Shown: positions 1 through 5,449 of the stretch, in pieces
How positions within the stretch are numbered: position 1 is the first letter of the stretch
Layout: every line of letters begins with the position of its first letter
Origin: Clostridioides sp.
Lineage (GTDB): Bacteria > Bacillota > Clostridia > Peptostreptococcales > Peptostreptococcaceae
Assembly: GCA_031272305.1 (NCBI GenBank)
Contig: JAISUA010000247.1
Location: 1-8,143, forward strand
Length of the DNA: 8,143 bases
Direction of reading: 5' to 3'
Made by a program: the position numbers and the translations under genes
The notes under the pieces: generated by a model
Databases searched by the model: none
What the model saw: only the letters and a program-made list of their open reading frames with translations
What the model was told of the DNA's origin: nothing

Positions 1-1722
1 TTGAGTTTGCCTGAATATTTGAATAGTATAGAAAGTGAAAGAGAAAGAATTGTTCTTATAAATAGATTTGATGGATTTACTCTTGGAAATTTAAGTGTGA
101 TATTAAATATTACAAGAGAGAGAATTCGACAATTAGAAATAAAGGCTATCAAGAAAATGCCTAAACTTAAAGAAGATAACTATAAAAATATTTTTTCGAA
201 ATATAATTTGTCAATTGAGGAGTTTTCATACGCTTTCAATGAACCAAAAAGAACATATAGATATTTACAAAGCAGATTTAAAAAAGGAAATATAAGTATA
301 GATCAATTTATAAAAGATAAAAATATTGATTTAGAGATAAGAGAAAGAGCAAAAGAAATTATTTTGAAAGATTATTTAATTATTGGGAAAAATAGACTTA
401 AAAAAGATAAAAATGAAATATTAAATTATATTTTGAAAACATACTGTGAGTATGAAATAGGAATAGATGAACTCTGGAAGAAATATCAAGGCTTTTTGAA
501 AGATCTTCATTTGGAAGGAAGAAAAGATCTGTCTTTTAATAAAAAATACTTTGAGACAAGTTTGTCAAATAGTGATAAGATATTGTGGAAATTAGGTAAA
601 AAATTAAGATACTATGATTGTACAAAAATTAGTGCAAAAAAGATATATGATTCTTTAAATTTATCACAAATAAAAGATACAGAGCTTTCTACCTTGAAAT
701 TATTTAGGGATTACGAAAATATTATGTACAAATGGGATATAAGGGATGAATATGAGTTACATAATTTGATGAAGAAAGTAATAAAAGAAAATGATAAATA
801 TGATATAAAATTTCATAGAATGCCTAATATAGAAATAGGAGTATCTAACAGAGAAAATCAAGTTATAGAACTTTTAAAAGAGTTGGCACCAATAGAAATA
901 TTCAACTTTACTAAAGAGTACGAAGAAAGATATGGTGTTAGAGCAGAAACAGTTCAAGCTAATTATCTAGGATGTGTTGAAAAATATTATAATGATGGTA
1001 TTTTAGATGCAGAACATAGTGAGATGACTTCTTCTCAAATAGAAATATTAAAAGCTAATTTAAGCAAAGACATTTATACTATTAAAGAAGTTTCAGAGAT
1101 AATACAACGATTATTTTGTGAATCAAATATAAAAAGAATCTTATCTTATGATCTGAAGAAATTAGGATTTAGAACAAATCATTATATAATTTATTCTGAT
1201 AAATATTCTAGTGCAGAGAAATTTTTTAAAAGTAAGATACTAGAAAGAGAAGAAGTTGATTTGAATCAATTGGACGATATAATTGTTTCAAATCAAGCAT
1301 TTTACAGGGCGTTACAAAATTTGAAAGAAAATTTATATATGTTAGAAATATCTCCAAAGAAATTTATAAATATTAGCAAGTTGAAAGAAAAAAGAATAAA
1401 TAAATTAACCATTAACGATTATGTTGAGAAACTGTATGATTTTGTTGGAGATGAAATATTTACTATAGAATATGTTAGAAAAAAAGGATTTAAACACGAG
1501 CTTGATAAACTATGTTTTGATAATTGTTTTTACAGTTCAATACTTTCTTATAGTGGTAAATTTTCGGTTTCGAAATTCAAAGGTGAACGCTTGCTAAAGA
1601 AGGGAAAAGAAAAAATTAATATACACATTTTAATTGATTATGTTTCTAATAAATTTGAATATTTAAGTTCAGAAGAAATCAAAGAATTAATTAATGATGA
1701 ATATGGATTAGAAGTTTACTAA
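1..1722 (+). CDS. Sigma-70 region 4-like HTH protein of unknown function (5' end uncertain)
   Basis: Residues about 7-53 look like sigma-70 region 4: a helix, then a helix-turn-helix whose recognition helix reads ITRERIRQLEIKAIKKM, very close to the TRERIRQIE signature of primary sigma factors. Regions 2 and 3 are absent, so this is not a working sigma factor in the ordinary sense. The remaining roughly 520 residues are charged, Lys/Ile/Asn-rich and predicted mostly helical; residues about 283-330 and 440-573 look like repeated small DNA-binding-type modules, but I recognise no catalytic motif. From memory, similar long sigma-r4-like proteins occur in Firmicutes accessory regions, sometimes near helicase or restriction genes; that is not visible here. 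The frame is open to the left edge and TTG at base 1 cannot be checked for a ribosome binding site, so the true start may lie outside. It ends in ...EYGLEVY, possibly shortened compared with relatives. By eye it is more AT-rich than ileS, consistent with accessory DNA. Confidence 0.7.
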   Translation: MSLPEYLNSIESERERIVLINRFDGFTLGNLSVILNITRERIRQLEIKAIKKMPKLKEDNYKNIFSKYNLSIEEFSYAFNEPKRTYRYLQSRFKKGNISIDQFIKDKNIDLEIRERAKEIILKDYLIIGKNRLKKDKNEILNYILKTYCEYEIGIDELWKKYQGFLKDLHLEGRKDLSFNKKYFETSLSNSDKILWKLGKKLRYYDCTKISAKKIYDSLNLSQIKDTELSTLKLFRDYENIMYKWDIRDEYELHNLMKKVIKENDKYDIKFHRMPNIEIGVSNRENQVIELLKELAPIEIFNFTKEYEERYGVRAETVQANYLGCVEKYYNDGILDAEHSEMTSSQIEILKANLSKDIYTIKEVSEIIQRLFCESNIKRILSYDLKKLGFRTNHYIIYSDKYSSAEKFFKSKILEREEVDLNQLDDIIVSNQAFYRALQNLKENLYMLEISPKKFINISKLKEKRINKLTINDYVEKLYDFVGDEIFTIEYVRKKGFKHELDKLCFDNCFYSSILSYSGKFSVSKFKGERLLKKGKEKINIHILIDYVSNKFEYLSSEEIKELINDEYGLEVY

Positions 1723-1887
1723 AATTAGACTAAAACAAAGAGAAAATAAATTTTCAATCACTTATTGCATCATACGTTTATATTCGATTGTTCAATTTTT
1801 AGCGAAAAGTTTCAATTTAAAAAAATAGGACTTGAAGAAAGAGATTCAACTCATCAAGCATTAATAGGAAAAAGAAGGAGAAAAATT
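1723..1887. other. Intergenic region before queC, no riboswitch recognised
   Basis: This stretch separates the sigma-like gene from queC. The frame is open from a TTG at 1765 into queC, but the residues it would add are unlike QueC and the real ribosome binding site lies further down. I looked for a preQ1-I aptamer and saw none. A TATATT at 1779-1784 lacks a matching -35 box, so no promoter is called. Confidence 0.5.
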
Positions 1888-2565
1888 ATGGAAATGACAA
1901 TAAAAGATCCGCTAGGAACAGCAGTTGTTGTTTTAAGTGGTGGTCAAGACAGTACAACTTGTTTGTTTTGGGCAATAAAGAAATATAAAAAAGTAATAGG
2001 AATATCATTTGACTACGGTCAAAAGCACATCAAAGAAATAGAATGTGCAAAAAATATTTGTTTGGAAAATAATATTGAGCACCATATTATAGAGTTGCCA
2101 ATATTGAATACTTTGACAGAAAATTCTCTTACGAGAATTGATATAGATGTAGATTCCGAAAAACCAAAAGAAGGACTTCCAAATTCATTTGTAGATGGAA
2201 GAAATATGTTATTCTTAAATGTAGCAGCTATTTTTGCAAAACAAAAAGGTGCACATACAATCATAACAGGTGTATCTCAAACAGATTTTAGTGGCTATCC
2301 TGATTGTAGATATGAGTTTATCAAATCAATGGAAGTGTCACTTACGTTAGCTATGGATTATCCATTCTCCATAAAAACACCTCTTATGTGGCTAGATAAA
2401 TCACAAGTTTGGAATTTAGCAGATGAACTAGGAGTATTAGATGTCATAAGAGAAAAGACAATCACTTGTTACAATGGAATAAAAGGTGAAGGTTGTGGGA
2501 AATGTCCAGCTTGCAAACTAAGAAACGAAGGATATAAAAAATTCTTGCAAGAATATAAAAAATAG
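1888..2565 (+). CDS. queC: 7-cyano-7-deazaguanine synthase QueC
   Basis: QueC converts 7-carboxy-7-deazaguanine to preQ0 with ATP and ammonia, a cytosolic step of queuosine biosynthesis. The 225-residue product has the usual family length. It shows the ATP pyrophosphatase P-loop SGGQDS (residues 17-22), the FDYGQKH segment (41-47), the FVDGRN segment (101-106), TDFSGYPDCR (132-141) and a C-terminal zinc site with Cys194, Cys203, Cys206 and Cys209 (C-x8-C-x2-C-x2-C). The ATG at 1888 is chosen because GAAGGAG at 1874-1880 sits seven bases upstream; the longer frame from TTG 1765 has no such site and adds non-homologous residues. The usual partners queD, queE and queF are not in the window, so preQ0 synthesis must be completed by genes elsewhere or this gene is a relic of a moved operon. 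Identity is certain; pathway completeness is unknown. Confidence 0.96.
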   Translation: MEMTIKDPLGTAVVVLSGGQDSTTCLFWAIKKYKKVIGISFDYGQKHIKEIECAKNICLENNIEHHIIELPILNTLTENSLTRIDIDVDSEKPKEGLPNSFVDGRNMLFLNVAAIFAKQKGAHTIITGVSQTDFSGYPDCRYEFIKSMEVSLTLAMDYPFSIKTPLMWLDKSQVWNLADELGVLDVIREKTITCYNGIKGEGCGKCPACKLRNEGYKKFLQEYKK

Positions 2566-2624
2566 AGTATAAGATTTATAAGAAGTTGAAATAAAATCAA
2601 GGTAATAAGTCTTGAAAAAAGTGA

Positions 2625-2711
2625 GCTAGAAAATCTATGATTTTCGTTAGCGAACTTTCATACTTGGTTCGAAGTTCTGAAAGATTCGCTTTCAATTGTA
2701 ATGAACTTCTC
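2625..2711. repeat. Palindromic intergenic element, two overlapping hairpins
   Basis: Hairpin A (2625-2651) pairs GCTA-GAAAATC with GATTTTC-GT-TAGC around a TAT loop. Hairpin B (2649-2690) pairs AGCGAACTTTCA with TGAAAGATTCGCT, allowing one bulged A, and inside that ACTT with AAGT around GGTTCG. A and B share bases 2649-2651, so they would be partly exclusive. A third option pairs GAAGTTC (2671-2677) with GAACTTC (2704-2710). The element is richer in G and C than its surroundings. No T-tract follows, so a terminator is unlikely. It resembles a dispersed palindromic repeat or a structured RNA; which one cannot be told here. Confidence 0.5.
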
Positions 2712-2738
2712 ATAATAAAAATTATTATATTAAAAAAG

Positions 2739-2819
2739 GATAAAAAAAAATAAAAAAGAATTATATAAAAAGAATTACGTAAATTAAGTTCTTTTATACA
2801 ATTCTTTTTCTTTTTTATC
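2739..2819. terminator. Long AT-rich hairpin, possible bidirectional terminator
   Basis: The left arm (2739-2774) begins GATAAAAAA and the right arm ends TTTTTTATC at 2819. About 26 bases pair in three blocks: the outer nine, AAAAAGAATT with AATTCTTTTT, and TATAAAA with TTTTATA. The stem contains almost no G or C. T-rich runs occur on both strands, so it could stop transcription from either side. It lies 173 bases past queC, far for a normal terminator. Confidence 0.45.
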
Positions 2820-2848
2820 TAAATATTTATATTAGATGATATACTTAA

Positions 2849-2930
2849 TTGATAAAAGCTATAAAAGTGATAAATAAAAGTTGATAAAAGCTATAAAAGT
2901 TGATAAATAAAAATTGATAAAGAGTTGTAA
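2849..2930. repeat. Tandem repeat, 2.5 copies of a 32-33 base unit with TTGATAAA boxes
   Basis: Copy 1 is 2849-2880 and copy 2 is 2881-2913; they are identical except for one inserted T and the last base. A partial third copy starts at 2914. Each unit contains TTGATAAAAG, CTATAAAAG and TGATAAATAAAA. The box TTGATAAA recurs at 2849, 2881, 2900 and 2914, with a variant GTGATAAA at 2868, so spacing alternates near 19 and 13-14 bases. It lies 53 bases upstream of the HlyD-like start and could be a regulator-binding array, or simple slippage in AT-rich DNA. Confidence 0.75.
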
Positions 2931-2970
2931 AAAATGTATTGAAATTCGTATTAATATCGTTTAAATTTGT

Positions 2971-2976
2971 GAGGTG
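2971..2976 (+). promoter_or_regulatory. Ribosome binding site GAGGTG that sets the HlyD-like start
   Basis: GAGGTG is followed six bases later by TTG at 2983. The GTG at 2974, which also opens the frame, is part of this site and is therefore an unlikely start. Confidence 0.7.
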
Positions 2977-2982
2977 AAATTT

Positions 2983-3642
2983 TTGAACAAAAGAAAAATT
3001 AAACTTAATAAATCAAAGATTTTTTTATTAGGATTTTTAGTATGTATTTTTTTCTATGCAAGTACTTTAATTATGGGCAATTTTGTGAAGTTATATGTAG
3101 TGTCCGAAGAAAAACATGATATAGCAATAAAGGTAAATGCTAAAGTGAGAAGTGATCTAAATTCAAACAGTGATTTACTAGAAACATATCTGACAGATGA
3201 AGAAATAAATTTATTTGAGAAGAAAAAAAGTGTCAATATAAAAAAAGATAATAAAATTTTTTCCGCATATGTATATAAAATATATTATAATAAAAATCAA
3301 AACCTTATAAAATTTAAAATTAATCAAAAAAATATGGTCAAAGCAAGTACTAATGAACAAGAATTTGATATAATATACAGTAAAACATATACTTATAAAA
3401 TTCCGGAAAAATCTATTGTTGTTAAAGACAAAATGAAAGGAGTATATGTTTTAAATGAAGAATCAAAACATACGAATTTTGTACAAATAGGCAAAATATT
3501 AGATACAAAAGAAGGTTACGCTTATGTGGATAAGGTTGCAGAAAGTAGTAGCAATGATATTTCAGTAAACAAAAATGTAAAAAATTTTGATAGAATAATA
3601 TTAAAACCTAATTTTATTAACACAAATATAAAAATTTATTGA
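2983..3642 (+). CDS. Short HlyD-like membrane-anchored protein
   Basis: The 219-residue product begins with a Lys-rich cytoplasmic tip, one membrane helix at about residues 13-35 (FLLGFLVCIFFYASTLIMG) and then an extracellular domain. The C-terminal part, from YKIPEKSIVV through GVYVLNEE, FVQIGKILDTKEGYAYVD and FDRIILKPN, matches the pattern of the HlyD/membrane-fusion adaptor beta-barrel and its closing strands. From memory, a HlyD-like gene of this sort often precedes yggS-sepF in clostridial division clusters, which supports the call. It is about half the length of a typical adaptor and lacks an obvious lipoyl half-motif pair and coiled-coil hairpin; no transporter ATPase or permease is nearby. 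TTG at 2983 is preferred over GTG at 2974 because of ribosome binding site spacing. Function is unknown; a role at the cell envelope is inferred only from topology and neighbours. Confidence 0.7.
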   Translation: MNKRKIKLNKSKIFLLGFLVCIFFYASTLIMGNFVKLYVVSEEKHDIAIKVNAKVRSDLNSNSDLLETYLTDEEINLFEKKKSVNIKKDNKIFSAYVYKIYYNKNQNLIKFKINQKNMVKASTNEQEFDIIYSKTYTYKIPEKSIVVKDKMKGVYVLNEESKHTNFVQIGKILDTKEGYAYVDKVAESSSNDISVNKNVKNFDRIILKPNFINTNIKIY

Positions 3643-3783
3643 ATTTATACATAGTTGTTTGGTAGAATGGTAGTAAGTAATAAATTTAAAACAACAAGAC
3701 TTGCTTATTTGAAGTTTATTTAAATTAATAATAAGTATAAGTCTTGTTAAAATAATATTTGTACTAGTTAGGTGGTAGTTTTT
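3643..3783. other. Intergenic hairpin region between HlyD-like gene and yggS
   Basis: A 141-base gap with one strong inverted repeat: AACAAGACTT (3693-3702) pairs perfectly with AAGTCTTGTT (3739-3748), extended by CTTATT with AATAAG after a small bulge. No T-tract follows on the + strand, so ordinary termination is doubtful; on the - strand a T-rich run would follow, but no leftward gene needs it. No convincing promoter was found, although TTGTTT (3655-3660) has a weak TAATAA 17 bases later. Confidence 0.5.
3769..3775 (+). promoter_or_regulatory. Ribosome binding site TAGGTGG that sets the yggS start
   Basis: TAGGTGG lies eight bases before the ATG at 3784. The in-frame GTG at 3772 falls inside this site, so it is not the likely start even though it gives a longer frame. 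Confidence 0.7.
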
Positions 3784-4491
3784 ATGAGTGAAGTTAAGAG
3801 AAATTTGCAAGATGTAGAATCTCAAATTGAAAATGTATGCGTCAATTCTGGAAGAAATAAAGATGAAGTCAAACTTTTGGCTGTTACAAAAACAGTTGAT
3901 AACGATAAGATGTTAGAGGCTTTTGAATATGGAATCCGTGATTTTGGAGAAAATAAGCCTCAAGAGCTTACAAGAAAGTATGAAGAGTTTGGCGAGTTAG
4001 CAGAAAAAATAAATTGGCATCTTATAGGTACATTGCAGACAAACAAAGTTAAATATATTATAGATAAAGTTTATTTGATACATTCACTAGATAGGATTTC
4101 TCTTTGTGAAGAGATTCAGCATCAAGCAAAGAAAGTAGACAAAACGATTGATTGTTTAGTTCAAGTGAATATTTCTAGAGAAGAAACAAAACATGGTGTA
4201 TTTGTAGAGGATATAGAAAGTTTTATTAGAAAAATTTCTGAAGAATATGATTCAATAAGAGTCAAAGGGCTTATGAGTATGGCTCCTTTTACAGATGACG
4301 AGGAAGGAATAAGAAAAGTTTTCAAAGGGGTAAAGGATATAGCAACAAAAATTGATAACTTAAACCTAAAAAATGTGAGTATGGATATTTTATCTATAGG
4401 AATGAGTAACGATTTTGAAATTGCGATTGAAGAAGGTTCGACATTGGTTAGAGTAGGAACAGCAATCTTTGGAAAAAGAAATAATTATTAA
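3784..4491 (+). CDS. yggS: Pyridoxal phosphate homeostasis protein, YggS/PLPBP family
   Basis: This 235-residue cytosolic protein binds pyridoxal 5'-phosphate and helps balance B6 vitamers and amino acid pools; no enzyme activity is known for the family. The whole alanine-racemase-like barrel is present. Lys36 in LLAVTKT is the PLP-linking lysine. Other family hallmarks are DFGENKPQEL (53-62), WHLIGTLQTNKVK (78-90), HSLDR (100-104), VQVNISREETKHG (127-138), KGLMSMAP (161-168), the phosphate-binding SIGMSNDFEIAI (204-215) and VRVGTAIFG (222-230). It corresponds to B. subtilis YlmE in the ylm division cluster and lies 34 bases before sepF, in the same direction, so co-transcription is likely. 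Start is ATG 3784, see the ribosome binding site entry. Confidence 0.96.
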   Translation: MSEVKRNLQDVESQIENVCVNSGRNKDEVKLLAVTKTVDNDKMLEAFEYGIRDFGENKPQELTRKYEEFGELAEKINWHLIGTLQTNKVKYIIDKVYLIHSLDRISLCEEIQHQAKKVDKTIDCLVQVNISREETKHGVFVEDIESFIRKISEEYDSIRVKGLMSMAPFTDDEEGIRKVFKGVKDIATKIDNLNLKNVSMDILSIGMSNDFEIAIEEGSTLVRVGTAIFGKRNNY

Positions 4492-4525
4492 AAATACAAT
4501 ATAAATTATTCAGGAGGAATGTACG

Positions 4526-4972
4526 ATGGGTGACGGTATAATAAAAAAATTTAAAGATTGGATAAGTGATGAAGAATATGATGATATAGAAGAGTACAAT
4601 GCTATAACAGAAGATGATACATATGATTATAGTGTTCCTACTTCTAGAACGTCTAGCAAAATTGTTAATTTACACACAGCTCCTCAAATGAAGGTTGTGA
4701 TAATAGAACCGAAAACATATGATGATGCTGCACTTATAGCAGATAATTTGAAACAAAAACGTTCTGTAATAGTTAATTTGGATTCTATTAATAATGTTGA
4801 AACAAGAAAAGAAGTATTTAATTTTATGAATGGTGCTATTTATATTTTAGAAGGAAGCATACAAAAAGTTGCTAAGTCTATATTTATATTAGCTCCTAAC
4901 AATGTCGAAGTAGATGCAAACATAAAAAAAGAATTAGAAAGCAAAACATTCTTTCCATGGCAAACTAGATAA
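4526..4972 (+). CDS. sepF: Cell division protein SepF
   Basis: SepF binds FtsZ and membrane and helps anchor and align the Z ring and build the septum. The 148-residue product starts with an amphipathic membrane-binding helix (GIIKKFKDWI, residues 4-13), followed by an acidic, Tyr-rich linker to about residue 45 and the SepF domain at 55-130: VVIIEPKTYDDAALIADNLKQKRSVIVNLDSI is typical, as is the glycine at 110 in ILEGSIQKV, in the segment involved in dimer and polymer contacts. A short tail ends in FFPWQTR. A strong AGGAGG (4512-4517) stands eight bases before the ATG. It follows yggS by 34 bases and precedes yggT by 25, the same order as ylmE-ylmF-ylmG in B. subtilis. Confidence 0.96.
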   Translation: MGDGIIKKFKDWISDEEYDDIEEYNAITEDDTYDYSVPTSRTSSKIVNLHTAPQMKVVIIEPKTYDDAALIADNLKQKRSVIVNLDSINNVETRKEVFNFMNGAIYILEGSIQKVAKSIFILAPNNVEVDANIKKELESKTFFPWQTR

Positions 4973-4997
4973 GTTGATTTTTTAGAGGGGTGAAAAA

Positions 4998-5261
4998 ATG
5001 GGTGTTATTTTGTATGCAATTTATAGGTTATTGGATATTTTAATATGGGTAATTATTATCGAGTGTATTTTATCTTGGATACCTAGTATGAGGTATAGTA
5101 GTGTTTATAGATTTTTACAAATGATTACAGAACCGATTCAAGGTCCAATAAGAAATTTGCTTTCTAGATATGTGAATTATCCAGTTGATTTTTCGCCTTT
5201 AGTTGCAATGATTTTATTAGAACTAATTCAAAAATTATTATTTGTGCTTATGTTCAGATAA
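4998..5261 (+). CDS. YggT family membrane protein (YlmG type)
   Basis: An 87-residue integral membrane protein with two hydrophobic helices, at about residues 3-27 and 64-86, joined by a cytoplasmic-type loop with the family motif TEPIQGPIRNLL (43-54) and DFSPLVAMILL (64-74). The family length is around 80-100 residues, so it is complete. Its biochemical role is not established; the gene is a fixed member of the sepF neighbourhood and relatives have been linked to membrane or nucleoid organisation. GAGGGGTG (4985-4992) is five bases before the ATG. It is the last gene of the tight yggS-sepF-yggT group. The symbol ylmG would follow B. subtilis usage. Confidence 0.93.
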   Translation: MGVILYAIYRLLDILIWVIIIECILSWIPSMRYSSVYRFLQMITEPIQGPIRNLLSRYVNYPVDFSPLVAMILLELIQKLLFVLMFR

Positions 5262-5449
5262 AGTTTATCGTCTTTATTTAAAAATATAAGATTTTTGCTT
5301 AGACAAAGGTTTATTGATTTTTATCTGAATAATTAAGGATAAGTTTTAATTTAGCTAAAACAATAGGAATAATTTAGTAAGTGTTGAATTTACTAATACA
5401 AATGAAAAATTAAAAGGATTATACAATATAAATTTGGGAGGGATTTAAT
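5262..5449. other. Gap between yggT and divIVA, no ylmH
   Basis: In many Firmicutes an S4-domain RNA-binding gene, ylmH, lies here. These 188 bases hold no reading frame resembling it. TTAGTAA (5374-5380) and TTACTAA (5390-5396) form a 7-bp inverted repeat around a TTGAAT. TACAAT at 5422-5427 could be a -10 box for divIVA, but no good -35 box stands at the right distance, so the promoter remains a guess. Confidence 0.5.

Larger units (their letters stand above)
2566..2982. other. Gene-free stretch with structured repeats
   Basis: A 417-base interval between queC and the HlyD-like gene with no credible coding sequence. From left to right it holds two overlapping hairpins (2625-2690), a long AT-rich hairpin (2739-2819) and a tandem repeat (2849-2930), each listed separately. 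It marks the border between the accessory left part and the conserved division cluster. Confidence 0.7.

Noticed and set aside
1723..1887. preQ1 riboswitch upstream of queC
   Set aside because: No preQ1-I consensus or fitting pseudoknot was seen; only a weak 5-bp CTTGA/TCAAG pair is present.
1765..1887. N-terminal extension of QueC from TTG
   Set aside because: The added 41 residues have no family similarity, and a strong ribosome binding site sits just before ATG 1888.
2663..2674. GGTTCGAA resembling the T-arm of a tRNA
   Set aside because: No acceptor stem, D-arm or anticodon arm can be drawn around it; it is the loop of hairpin B.
2637..2753. A 38-codon reading frame from ATG beginning MIFVSELSYLV
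   Set aside because: It lies over the palindromic element and the start of the AT-rich hairpin, ends in a lysine run from poly-A, and its nearest ribosome-binding-like GTGAG is too far away. It is more likely a by-product of the palindrome.
2849..2930. CRISPR-like array
   Set aside because: The copies are directly adjacent with no spacers, only 2.5 in number, and no cas gene is near.
2849..2930. Fur box
   Set aside because: TTGATAAA recalls GATAAT, but the boxes are direct repeats, not the inverted GATAATGATAATCATTATC pattern.
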